This document shows positions 1 through 8,255 of a stretch of 64,000 nucleotides of DNA, in pieces. The first letter of the stretch is position 1, and each line of letters begins with the position of its first letter. The notes beneath the pieces were generated by a model. The model was given only the letters and a program-made list of their open reading frames with translations. It was not told the DNA's origin and made no database searches. The stretch covers positions 1 through 64,000 of the forward strand of contig CAWAPS010000002.1 of NCBI GenBank assembly GCA_963783945.1, read 5' to 3'. This stretch comes from CAWAPS01 sp963783945. Its GTDB lineage: Bacteria; Actinomycetota; Acidimicrobiia; Acidimicrobiales; Palsa-688. Both the position numbers and the translations under genes were made by a program.

Positions 1-1143
1 GGGCCTGCCGGCGGGCCAGCAGATCGAGCAGGAGCAGCCCGGACAGGACCCCGTCGCCGGTGGTAGCCCGGTCCCGGAAAATGATGTGTCCCGACTGCTC
101 GCCCCCGAGTGACCAGCCGTGGGCGTCGAGCGCCTCGAGCACGTAGCGGTCACCGACGGGCGTCTGGTGCACGGCGATGCCGGCGGCGGCCATGGCGTGA
201 TGAAAGCCCAGGTTCGTCATAACCGTCACGACCACCGTCTCCCCCGACAGCCGTCCCCGCGAATGCAGGTCGGTAGCGAACAGGGCAAGGAGGTGATCCC
301 CATCCACGATCCGGCCTGCGTCATCGACCGCGATCACCCGGTCGGCATCGCCGTCGAAGGCCAGGCCGCACGCCGCGGCGTGCGCGGTCACCGCCTGCGA
401 CAGGTAGGAGGGATCGGTGGAACCGGAGCCGGCGTTGATGTTGGTGCCGTCGGGCTCAGCCGCCAGAACCTCCACCACGTCCGCCCCCGCCGCGTGAGGA
501 TGCGCAGGGCGGTCGTGCTGGCGGCGCCGTTGGCGCAGTCGATCACCACGGGCGTGCCGCCAAGGGTCCGGCCGTCGAGCGCGCCTATCACCCGCTCGCC
601 GTACCACTCCCGGGCCGCCGGATCGGCGATGAGCCGGCCCAAGCGGTCGCCCGACGGGGCCGGGGCGGCCGCCGGCCCGGTGTGTCCCGGATCACTCGTC
701 GATTTAGCCGAGCCGTCCGGACCGGCCTCTCGGGCCAAGGCGGCCTCGATCTGCGCTTCCTCGGCGTCGCTAAGTTTGCGGCCGCCGGCCGACAGGAGCT
801 TGATGCCGTTGTCGGCGAAGGGGTTGTGCGACGCCGAGATGACTGCGGCGGGGGTCCCCCGCTCCGCTGCCACTGCCGCCACCGCGGGGGTCGGGAGGAC
901 TCCGAGGTCGATCACGTCGACCCCCTCGGCGGCCAGACCAGCGGAAAAAGCGGCCTGCAGCAACGGCCCCGACCACCGGGTATCGCGGCCCAGGAGGAAC
1001 GACGGTCGCACCCCAGCCTGGTCGAGCCGGTTCCCCGGGCACAGCACCCGGGCCGAGGCCCGCCCGAGGGCCAGAATCAGCTCGGGAGTCAGCTCGACGC
1101 CCGCGGTACCCCGGACACCGTCCGTCCCGAAGCGCAGCGTCAC
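1..1143 (-). CDS. glmM: Phosphoglucosamine mutase GlmM (frameshifted, 3' end outside window)
   Basis: GlmM interconverts glucosamine-6-phosphate and glucosamine-1-phosphate on the way to UDP-GlcNAc in the cytosol. The GTG start at 1143 gives MTLRFGTDGVRG, the family N-terminus, and the phosphoserine loop ISASHNPFADNGIK follows. After VVIDCANGAAS the frame fails near 481-497. Shifting by one base restores ADVVEVLAAEPDGTNINAGS, then the metal-binding DGDADRV motif and the GGEQSGH sugar-binding loop, and this frame stays open to base 1. One missing G in the GC run near 490 accounts for the break. The gene lies 20 bp after rpsI, as in other actinobacteria. The gene is essential in relatives, so I read the break as a probable sequence error. 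The C-terminal phosphate-binding domain is beyond the window. Confidence 0.9.
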
Positions 1144-1163
1144 CTTCCCGGCGGGCCTCCGGG

Positions 1164-1556
1164 CTACCGCTTGGAGTACTGCGGCGCCTTGCGGGCCTTC
1201 TTGAGCCCGTACTTCTTGGACTCCTTCTCCCGGGCATCCCGGGTGAGGAAGCCGGCCCGCTTGAGCGGGGCCCGCAGCTCGGGCTCCAGGTCGGCCAGGG
1301 CCCGGGCGATGCCGAGGCGCAGGGCTCCGGCCTGGCCGGACACCCCTCCGCCGTCGAGGGTGCAGTCCACGTCGTAGGACTCGGCTTTCTCCACCAGCCG
1401 CATGGGTTCGGTGATGATCATGCGGTGGGTCGCCGACGGAAAGTAGTCGTCGATGCGGCGCCGGTTGACGGTGACAACGCCGCCGCCAGGGCGCAGGCGG
1501 ACCCGGGCGACTGCGGCCTTGCGCCGGCCGGTGGACTGGATGAGGGGCTTAGGCAA
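1164..1556 (-). CDS. rpsI: 30S ribosomal protein S9
   Basis: S9 is a small-subunit head protein whose C-terminal tail reaches the P-site tRNA. The 130-residue product has the family opening STGRRKAAVARVRL and the conserved basic ending KKARKAPQYSKR. Its length is normal. It lies 14 bp after rplM and 20 bp before glmM on the same strand, the usual actinobacterial rplM-rpsI-glmM unit. Confidence 0.97.
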   Translation of the reverse strand: MPKPLIQSTGRRKAAVARVRLRPGGGVVTVNRRRIDDYFPSATHRMIITEPMRLVEKAESYDVDCTLDGGGVSGQAGALRLGIARALADLEPELRAPLKRAGFLTRDAREKESKKYGLKKARKAPQYSKR

Positions 1557-1570
1557 GAGGCGGCGGTTCC

Positions 1571-2023
1571 TTAGGAGGCCCGGTGGACACGGGGGTCGAC
1601 GGTGAGGGGCTTGGGGCCCTGAGCGGAGTGGGGATGGGACGGACCGGCGTACACCTTCAGCTTGCGCAACATTTGGCGGCCAAGCGGCCCTTTGGGCAGC
1701 ATGCCCCGGACGGCCCGGCGGAACGTATCCTCAGGGTCCTTGGCCAGCAAGTCGCTGTAGGAGCGAGCGCTCAGGCCCCCCGGGTAGCCCGAATGGCGGT
1801 AATGGAGCTTCTTGGACGCCTTGCCGGCGGTCATGCGGAGCTTGGCCGCGTTGACCACGATCACGTGATCGCCGGTGTCGAGGTGGGGAGCGAAGATGGG
1901 CTTGTGCTTGCCCCGCAGCACACTGGCGACCTCGGTAGCCAGCCGGCCGAGCACGGCGCCGTCCGCGTCGACCTCGTACCAGGTGCGCTGGATGTCGGCG
2001 GGTTTGGGCGTATATGTGCGCAC
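1571..2023 (-). CDS. rplM: 50S ribosomal protein L13
   Basis: L13 is an early-assembly large-subunit protein. I start it at GTG 2023, which gives VRTYTPKPADIQRTWYEVDA, the usual L13 N-terminus, preceded by AGAGGA about 8 bases upstream. An upstream in-frame ATG at 2128 would add 35 residues with no family similarity. The 150-residue length is typical. The gene is first in the rplM-rpsI-glmM unit and diverges from ctaC. Confidence 0.95.
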   Translation of the reverse strand: MRTYTPKPADIQRTWYEVDADGAVLGRLATEVASVLRGKHKPIFAPHLDTGDHVIVVNAAKLRMTAGKASKKLHYRHSGYPGGLSARSYSDLLAKDPEDTFRRAVRGMLPKGPLGRQMLRKLKVYAGPSHPHSAQGPKPLTVDPRVHRAS

Positions 2024-2098
2024 GTTGAAGTCCTCTGGTGGTGCAGGGAAGAAAGCGACCGGACGGTGGCGCGCCAAGGCGCCGCAGGCCGACCAACC

Positions 2099-2128
2099 AC
2101 CATAGATGGTAAGGCCCCGTCCTGGCAA
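2099..2128 (-). promoter_or_regulatory. Candidate promoter for rplM-rpsI-glmM
   Basis: On the minus strand TTGCCA (2123-2128) and TATGGT (2099-2104) are separated by 18 bases and lie about 75 bases upstream of the L13 start. They resemble sigma-70 -35 and -10 elements. This is sequence resemblance only. The site sits in the divergent region shared with ctaC. Confidence 0.4.
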
Positions 2129-2192
2129 TCAGGGCGGCCCGGCGCGGCCGGGTTGGTGCATCAGCGCGGGGCTGCTTAATGTAGGTCCAGCT

Positions 2193-2933
2193 ATGGGATT
2201 GGCCTCCGGACTGCTCGCAAGCGACCTCGGCTCCCCGCATGGGGTAACCACCAACGCCAAGTACGTCCACCATCTCTGGAACGTCACGTGGATCTTCGCG
2301 GTGCCGATCGCCGCGATCGTCGTCGGCCTCATCCTGTGGTGCGTGATCCGCTACCGCCGCAAGTCCGACAGCGACACATCAGGCTCCCAGTTCCAGTACC
2401 ACATCCCCATCGAGGCGGCCTACACCATCATTCCGCTCGTCATCGTGGCCATCGTGTTCGGCTTCATGTTCAACGCCGAAAACAAAGTCAACGCGGTGTC
2501 CAAGAACCCGGATCTCAGGGTCACGGTGAACGGCTTCCAGTGGGGCTGGCAGTTTGTCTACCCCAACGGCCACCAGCAGGTCGGCACCGTGGCCAACGAG
2601 CTCGACATCAACTCCAACAACGACCTGCCCGTGCTCGTCATCCCGACGAACCGGACGGTGCAGTTCCACGTGGTCTCCCTGGACGTGGTCCACACCTTCT
2701 ACGTCCCGGAGTTCCTGTTCCAGCGGGACATGATCCCGGGCATCGACAACACTTTCGACCTGAACGTCACCACACCCGGGATCTACCCGGGTCAGTGCAA
2801 TAACATCTGCGGGCAGTACCACGCCTACATGCGCTTCCTGGTCGACGCCATGCCTCCCTCAGAGTTCGATACCTGGTACTCCCAGCAGAAGCCGGGCTCC
2901 ATAACGACCGCGGGTGTGCCCACCAAGTCATGA
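2193..2933 (+). CDS. ctaC: Cytochrome c oxidase subunit II (CtaC)
   Basis: CtaC carries the CuA centre that takes electrons from cytochrome c or QcrC and passes them to subunit I. The 246-residue product has two membrane segments (about 29-51 and 70-89) followed by an extracytoplasmic cupredoxin domain. CuA ligands are visible: His167, Cys202, Cys206, His210 and Met213. The Cys loop reads CNNIC, so the Glu usual between the cysteines (CxExC) is Asn204; its backbone carbonyl binds CuA and its side chain normally binds Mg. The start at ATG 2193 is chosen because residues upstream look unrelated; an in-frame ATG at 2106 is possible. The stop overlaps ctaD by ATGA. Confidence 0.93.
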   Translation: MGLASGLLASDLGSPHGVTTNAKYVHHLWNVTWIFAVPIAAIVVGLILWCVIRYRRKSDSDTSGSQFQYHIPIEAAYTIIPLVIVAIVFGFMFNAENKVNAVSKNPDLRVTVNGFQWGWQFVYPNGHQQVGTVANELDINSNNDLPVLVIPTNRTVQFHVVSLDVVHTFYVPEFLFQRDMIPGIDNTFDLNVTTPGIYPGQCNNICGQYHAYMRFLVDAMPPSEFDTWYSQQKPGSITTAGVPTKS

Positions 2934-4609
2934 CGATCCTCGAAGAACACCCTCCGGAGCACCCAGTACCGGCCGAGCCGGCGCTGATGGAGATCGTCCC
3001 GGGTCCCAGGCCCCGCGGGCTGGTCAAGTACATCACCAGCACCGATCACAAGCAGATCGGTTTGAACTACCTGGTGACCTCGGTAGTCGGCTTCCTCTTC
3101 GCCGGGGCGCTGGCCGAAGGAATCCGCACCCAGCTGATCGTGCCCAACAACCACTTCGTGACCGAGAACGTGTACAACCAGCTGTTCACGATGCACGGCA
3201 CGATCATGCTTTTCGTGTTCCTGGGGCCGTTCGCCTTCGCCGGCTTGGGCAACTACTTCGTGCCGTTGATGATCGGCGCGCCGGACATGGCCTTTCCCCG
3301 GTTCAACAACCTCTCGTACTGGTTGTACCTCGGGGGCTTTCTCCTCATGTCGGCCGGTTTTCTCACCAACAACGGGGCCGCCAACTTCGGGTGGTTCGGC
3401 TACGCCCCGCTCACTGAATCGATCCACTCCCCCGGACCAGGCGCCGACCTGTGGATCGTCGGCGTCGGCCTGACCGGTCTGTCGGGCATCTTCACCGCTG
3501 TCAACATCATCACGACCATCTTCACTCTTCGCGCCCCCGGGATGGTCATGTTCCGCATGCCCATCTTCGTGTGGAACCAGATGGTCACGATGTTCCTGAT
3601 CCTGCTCGCCTTCCCGGTGCTGACCTCGGCGTTCGCCCTGTTGTGGATCGATCGCCACCTAGGAGGGCACTTCTTCGACGTGACCCATGGCGGCCAGCCC
3701 ATCTTGTGGCAAAACCTGTTCTGGTTCTTCGGCCATCCCGAGGTGTACATCCTGGCCCTGCCCTACTTCGGCATCGTCACCGAGGTGCTGGCGACCATGT
3801 CGAAGAAACCGGTGTTCGGCTACAAGGGCATGATCGCGGCCACGCTGTCCATCGGGGCCCTCTCCATGGGCGTGTGGGCCCACCACATGTACACCACCGG
3901 GGCCGTTCTGTTGCCTTTCTTTGCCGCCATGTCCCTGCTGATCGCGGTGCCCACAGGAATCAAGTTCTTCAACTGGATCGGGACCATGTGGCGGGGCGCG
4001 CTCGTGCTAAACACCGCAGTCCTGTTCTGTCTCGGCTTCCTGCTCATGTTCTTGTTCGGCGGCATAACCGGCGTGGTGCTGGCCCAGCCGGTCCTCGACT
4101 TCCAGCTGCACAACACCTACTTCATCGTGGCCCACTTCCACTACGTGATGTTCGGCGGCTCGGCATTCGCCGGCTTCGCCGGGCTGTACTACTGGTACCC
4201 GAAGATGACCGGGCGGATGATGGACGAACGGCTCGGCAAGCTGAGCTTCATCATCCTGTTCATCGGGTTCAACCTCTGCTTCTTCCCCCAGCACGATCTC
4301 GGGCTGCGGGGTATGCCCAGGCGTATCGAGACCTATGCCGACGACATGGGCTGGAACTTCCTGAACCTGCTCTCGAGCATCGGCGCCTACATCGCCGGCC
4401 TCGGCGTGGCCATCTCGGTGGTCAACGCCTTCTACTCGTTCCGTCGGGGCAAGATCGCCGGGGACAACCCCTGGGACGGCCAGACTCTCGAGTGGGCCTG
4501 CTCGTCTCCCCCACCCGACCACAACTTCGAGGCCCTCCCACCGATCCGCTCGGAGCGCCCGGTGTGGGACGCCAACCACCCCGACATGCTGACGAAAGTG
4601 GGGCACTGA
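2930..4609 (+). CDS. ctaD: Cytochrome c oxidase subunit I (CtaD), aa3 type
   Basis: CtaD reduces O2 to water at the haem a3-CuB centre and pumps protons across the membrane. The 559-residue, roughly 12-helix protein shows A-family hallmarks: GAPDMAFPRFNN (D-channel entrance Asp), GHPEVYILALPYFG (CuB His, cross-linked Tyr, channel Glu), WAHHMYTTG (CuB His pair), VPTGIKFFNW (K-channel Lys) and VAHFHYVMFGG (haem ligands). The conserved HD pair before TYF is His394-Asn395 here, so the usual Mg-binding Asp is missing. The gene overlaps ctaC by four bases and precedes ctaF by three, so ctaC-D-F is one translationally coupled unit. Confidence 0.97.
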   Translation: MTILEEHPPEHPVPAEPALMEIVPGPRPRGLVKYITSTDHKQIGLNYLVTSVVGFLFAGALAEGIRTQLIVPNNHFVTENVYNQLFTMHGTIMLFVFLGPFAFAGLGNYFVPLMIGAPDMAFPRFNNLSYWLYLGGFLLMSAGFLTNNGAANFGWFGYAPLTESIHSPGPGADLWIVGVGLTGLSGIFTAVNIITTIFTLRAPGMVMFRMPIFVWNQMVTMFLILLAFPVLTSAFALLWIDRHLGGHFFDVTHGGQPILWQNLFWFFGHPEVYILALPYFGIVTEVLATMSKKPVFGYKGMIAATLSIGALSMGVWAHHMYTTGAVLLPFFAAMSLLIAVPTGIKFFNWIGTMWRGALVLNTAVLFCLGFLLMFLFGGITGVVLAQPVLDFQLHNTYFIVAHFHYVMFGGSAFAGFAGLYYWYPKMTGRMMDERLGKLSFIILFIGFNLCFFPQHDLGLRGMPRRIETYADDMGWNFLNLLSSIGAYIAGLGVAISVVNAFYSFRRGKIAGDNPWDGQTLEWACSSPPPDHNFEALPPIRSERPVWDANHPDMLTKVGH

Positions 4610-4612
4610 CCA

Positions 4613-5050
4613 ATGAAGGTCGAATCCAGGACCATCCTCGGAGCGTCTCTGTTCCTCGGGATCACCTGCGCCCTCTATTGGATCCTCGTCTACCAGCACG
4701 GCCACGCGTCCGAGTACGCCGGCGTGGTCATGCTCCTCTTTGGCTTCGCCGCCTACGGTCTGCTCTTCGGCTACCTGTACCTGCAGTACAAGCGCCGGCA
4801 GGGCCATCCCCGGCCCGAGGACCGATTTGACGCCGTGCAGGCCGACGGGGAAGGAGAGGTCGGCTACTTTCCCTCCGCATCCATCTGGCCCGCAGGCATG
4901 GGCCTCGGCATGATCTTCGGTGCCGCCGGGGCCGTCTGGGGCCTGTGGTACCCGATCATCGGAGCCATCCTGTTCTTCGGGGCGGTCATCGGGTGGGTCG
5001 TCGAATCGGACGTGCCCGAGGACGACCCCAACCTCCAGAGCCCCCACTAG
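4613..5050 (+). CDS. ctaF: Cytochrome c oxidase subunit IV, actinobacterial (CtaF)
   Basis: CtaF is the small four-helix subunit found in actinobacterial aa3 oxidase and its supercomplex with cytochrome bcc. The 145-residue protein starts MKVESRTILGASLFLGITC, has two N-terminal helices, a charged loop (RPEDRFDAVQ), then two C-terminal helices beginning near IWPAGMGLG and an acidic tail. Length and layout match the family. It is the last gene of ctaC-D-F and ends in a convergent intergenic region facing qcrB. Confidence 0.9.
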   Translation: MKVESRTILGASLFLGITCALYWILVYQHGHASEYAGVVMLLFGFAAYGLLFGYLYLQYKRRQGHPRPEDRFDAVQADGEGEVGYFPSASIWPAGMGLGMIFGAAGAVWGLWYPIIGAILFFGAVIGWVVESDVPEDDPNLQSPH

Positions 5051-5220
5051 CCCGCACTCGGCCCTGGTTTCCGTAGGCCGGTCGAGCGAACGATCGGCGC
5101 CCACTAGTTGGTGCGCGGAAGAACGGCGATAACCGAGGCGGGCCAAGGGCGAACAGGGCAACTGGCTGGACCCGCCGGCGGACACGGGTGGGTCTCGCCG
5201 TCACCCGAGACCCCTCGTCC

Positions 5221-5274
5221 TGTCGTCGTCCCCTCGTCCCCTCGTCCCGTCGTCGTCCCCTCGTCCCCTCGTCG
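5221..5274. repeat. Two 27-bp tandem repeats between ctaF and qcrB
   Basis: A 27-base pyrimidine-rich unit built from GTCGTC and CCCTCGT steps occurs at 5221-5247 and again at 5248-5274 with differences only at the ends. It lies in the 521-bp convergent region (5051-5571), where I see no credible gene. The repeat is likely non-coding. Confidence 0.75.
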
Positions 5275-5293
5275 GTGTTTGTGACGGTTTTCC

Positions 5294-5370
5294 CGTAGAC
5301 ATTTTGATTTCTCGTTGGCGTTTCGCACGATTTCCGTGCGTTTTCGCGCCGAGAAAACGAAATGTCTACG
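5294..5370. repeat. Long imperfect palindrome in the ctaF/qcrB convergent region
   Basis: CGTAGACATTT at 5294-5304 is exactly inverted as AAATGTCTACG at 5360-5370. The inner flanks also pair (TCTCG with CGAGA), and the centre holds CGCACG-ATTTC-CGTGCG, so the whole 77 bases can fold into one long stem. The element is AT-richer than its surroundings. Its place between two converging operons suits a bidirectional terminator, but a mobile palindromic element is also possible. Confidence 0.7.
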
Positions 5371-5571
5371 AGTTTTCGGCGATCGGGCTATGCCCTTGGT
5401 AGATGAAAACAAGGCGCATCTCACCTGCCGGGACGAGCGGCTACGAGTCTGAGCTGCGGTCATCAGCCGCCCACCGGGGGGGACCGGGTAACCAGCGGAG
5501 CGCCTGTCCCTTTTCCCTGCTCCCTTCGCCCGACAGCTCGTAACGGGCTGAGTTGGCTGACAGGCCGGGGC

Positions 5572-7182
5572 TCAGTCGCCGGCGGACGGGCCTGAGGAGC
5601 CCGACGGCCCCGCCGGACCGGAAGGCACCGGGCCGGCGCCGGCGCCGGCGCCCACCCCACCGGTCTCGCCTTCGCTCCGCCCCGGCTCCACCCGGTCCTC
5701 CGCGGCGTGGCCGTTCTCCCCGTGACCGTTCTCCCCGGCACCGTGACCGTCGACGTGATGGTCACCGAGGGTGTGGTACGCCCCGTCGGCGGTGCGGACG
5801 ATGACCCCTCCGATGGGCCGCTGGATCGGGTGGGCGTCCGTGCGCAGCAGCGCTTTGCACGCCTTGTAGGCGATGATGCCACCGACCACGGGGCCGACCA
5901 GGGCGGCGATCTGCAGGATCTCGATCAGCCGCTCGAAGCCGATGTGGAAGTTGTTGGCGAGCAGGTCAGTGGCGCACGCCAGGGTGAGCACGATGAAGAA
6001 GATGATGCCCCCGACCCCTACGGCCGTGCGGAACGGTTTGTCACGCGGCCGGTCGAGCAGGTTGTGCGGCCCGTAGTCGTTGTAGATCCTCTTGTCCAGC
6101 CACGGCCAGGCGTAGATGAGGGTGAACACGAGCCCGGGGATGAGGACCCCGGGGAACACCGGGTTGGCTATCTCGTGGCCCCACGAACGGAATTCCCAGT
6201 GCGGCCACAATCGCACCGATCCGTCCAGCCAGGCGACATACCAGTCCGGTTGGGACCCCGCCGACACCGTGTAGGGGGTGTAGGGGCCGTACAGCCACAC
6301 CGGGTTGATCTGCACCAGGCCGGCGAGCAGGAAGATGACCCCGCCCACCAGCATGAACAGCCCGCCGGCCTTCAGGGCATACTGCGGCCAGATCCGGCTG
6401 CCCTTGATGTTGGTCTGGGTCTTGCCCTCCCCCGGGAAATCGGTGTGTTTCTGGTGCCACAGGATCATCAGGTGAGCCGAGAGCAGGCCGATTATGAGCG
6501 CGGGGAAGATGAATTCGTGGATGATGAAGAGCCGGGTGATGAACGTCGTCCCCGGGAAACGGCCGCCCCAGACGTTGTACATCAGCCACGGCCCGACGAG
6601 CGGGATGCCCTGCACGATCGAGGCGATCACCCGGAGACCGGTTCCTGACAGGAGGTCGTCGGGGAGGGAGTAGCCGGTGAAGCCCTCGAGCATGACGATG
6701 ATCCACAGGGTCAGGCCGATGAGCCAGTTGATCTCCCGGGGCCTGCGGAAGGCGCCGGTGAAGTAGATGCGGCACATGTGGAAGACGACCGCCGCCAGGA
6801 AGATCAGGGCCGCCCAGTGGTGGGCCTGACGCATGATCAGGCCGAACCTCACGTTGAACGAGATGTTGATCACCGACTGGTACGCCTCTGACATGTGCTG
6901 GCCCACCAGCGGGGCGTACACGTGCCCGCTCGTCGGGGCGTAGACCACGTCGGTCGACGAAGGTATGTAGAAGAAGGTGAGGTACACCCCGGTCAGGATC
7001 AGGATGATCAGCGAGTCCATGGCGATCTCGCCGACCATGAACGACCAGTGGTCCGGGAAGATCTTGTCCAGGACGCTCGTGAGGAACCGGGAGGACCCTA
7101 ACCGCTCGTCGACGGTGTCGAAGCCGGACTTCGTTATCGAGAACCGCTTCTGGGCTGACGCCCGCTCCTCGGTGGTGCTCAT
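5572..7182 (-). CDS. qcrB: Cytochrome bcc complex cytochrome b subunit (QcrB)
   Basis: QcrB oxidises menaquinol and holds two b haems in the bcc complex that feeds the aa3 oxidase. The ATG at 7182 gives MSTTEERASAQKRF; an upstream in-frame start is out of family. The 536-residue protein has the paired haem histidines in RQAHHWAALIFLAAVVFHMC and in IIHEFIFPA...LLSAHLMILWHQ, and an extended C-terminus typical of actinobacterial QcrB. The tail is a run of Gly/His/Glu then Gly/Pro/Ala-rich residues. It follows qcrA by 13 bp and ends the ctaE-qcrC-A-B operon. Confidence 0.95.
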   Translation of the reverse strand: MSTTEERASAQKRFSITKSGFDTVDERLGSSRFLTSVLDKIFPDHWSFMVGEIAMDSLIILILTGVYLTFFYIPSSTDVVYAPTSGHVYAPLVGQHMSEAYQSVINISFNVRFGLIMRQAHHWAALIFLAAVVFHMCRIYFTGAFRRPREINWLIGLTLWIIVMLEGFTGYSLPDDLLSGTGLRVIASIVQGIPLVGPWLMYNVWGGRFPGTTFITRLFIIHEFIFPALIIGLLSAHLMILWHQKHTDFPGEGKTQTNIKGSRIWPQYALKAGGLFMLVGGVIFLLAGLVQINPVWLYGPYTPYTVSAGSQPDWYVAWLDGSVRLWPHWEFRSWGHEIANPVFPGVLIPGLVFTLIYAWPWLDKRIYNDYGPHNLLDRPRDKPFRTAVGVGGIIFFIVLTLACATDLLANNFHIGFERLIEILQIAALVGPVVGGIIAYKACKALLRTDAHPIQRPIGGVIVRTADGAYHTLGDHHVDGHGAGENGHGENGHAAEDRVEPGRSEGETGGVGAGAGAGPVPSGPAGPSGSSGPSAGD

Positions 7183-7195
7183 CGGCTGCCCGCCT

Positions 7196-8255
7196 CTACC
7201 CTCGGTTCCAGAAGCCCGGGCCAACGGGCTGGGTGTAGGGGCCCTGGGCCACCACGTACCCCTCAGCGTCGGTGGTGATGGCCAGCTGGGGCAGCGACCG
7301 CGACGCCGGTCCGAATACCGGCTTGCAGTCCTCGAGCACATCGAACGTCGACTGGTGGCACGGGCAGATGAGCTGGTGGGTCAAGACGTTGTACAGGCTG
7401 GCCGGGCAACCGGCATGGGTGCAGATCTTGGAGAAAGCCAGCAGCCCGCCGATGTTCCAGCCCACCCGCTCCTGGGGGATCTCGAAGGGAGCGTCGCCGA
7501 CATTGATGAGGAGGGTGGGGCTGAGAGCGTCGGTGGACGGGGCTCCGTCCACCTCCGGGAACACAGTGATGATCCCGTTGACCGGGATGTCGCCCGGCTT
7601 GATCGGCGTGCCGTCCTCGGACAGCGCTCGCGTCCCTTTGGCCCAGTCGGTCTTGTCGAGATCATCGTGAGGCCGGGGCCCGAGCGACGCCAGAGGGAAG
7701 ATCGACGCCAGCCCGAACACCGCGCCCACCGCGCCCAGCATCACCAGGAGAAAGGGGCGGCGGGCCATGGGCTCGGTGCCCCGATCGAAGGACTCGGTGA
7801 CCGCCAGGCGGTCGGCCTCGGCGCACACGTCGTGGTGGCCCCGGCTGGCGATGACCTCGTTGCCGGGCATCAGGTCCCGGGCCCACAGGATCATGCCGAC
7901 GCCGAGACCGAGGAAGGCCGCACCCCAGCACAGTCCGGCGTACTGGGTGTTGCCTCCCTGGACATAGACGACGCACAACCCGATGGAGCCGAGAACGGTC
8001 AGGGTCCAGCACGCCGCGACCCTCCGCTCGGCCCGGCGGGCTCCCTTAGGATTGCCTTCGAACCGCCAGTGGGTGTCGTCCTGGTTCTTCGGGACGTCGT
8101 CCGGCCAGGGTTCGCCCGGTTCGATGCCGAAGTGGCGGGGGTTGACTCCAAAGGGCGAGTTGCTCCTCGGAGCCGTGGATGGACCCGCTTCACCATCTCC
8201 GGCCGCCTCTCCGGGGCGGGGTCGTTGGACTGGTGCGGGGATCGTAGGTCGTCAT
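7196..8255 (-). CDS. qcrA: Rieske iron-sulfur subunit of cytochrome bcc (QcrA), frameshifted near its start
   Basis: QcrA carries the 2Fe-2S cluster that accepts an electron from menaquinol. The cluster motifs are CTHAGC and CPCHQSTFD. An N-terminal arm with hydrophobic segments (CWTLTVLGSIGLCVVYV, AGLCWGAAFLGLGVGMIL, PFLLVMLGAVGAVFGL) fits the three-helix actinobacterial form. The Rieske frame has no ATG, GTG or TTG until TTG 7978, too far in. An ATG at 8255 overlaps the qcrC stop as ATGA, but its frame (MTTYDPRTSPTTPP) stops at 8190. The span is 1060 bases, one over a multiple of three, so an extra base within 8192-8255, perhaps in the C runs of ACCCCGCCCCGG, would join the two parts into 352 residues. 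Sequence error is likely. Confidence 0.88.

Noticed and set aside
5104..5463. 119-codon frame on the minus strand in the ctaF/qcrB gap
   Set aside because: It covers the 27-bp repeats and the palindrome, contains no recognisable domain and lacks a ribosome site.
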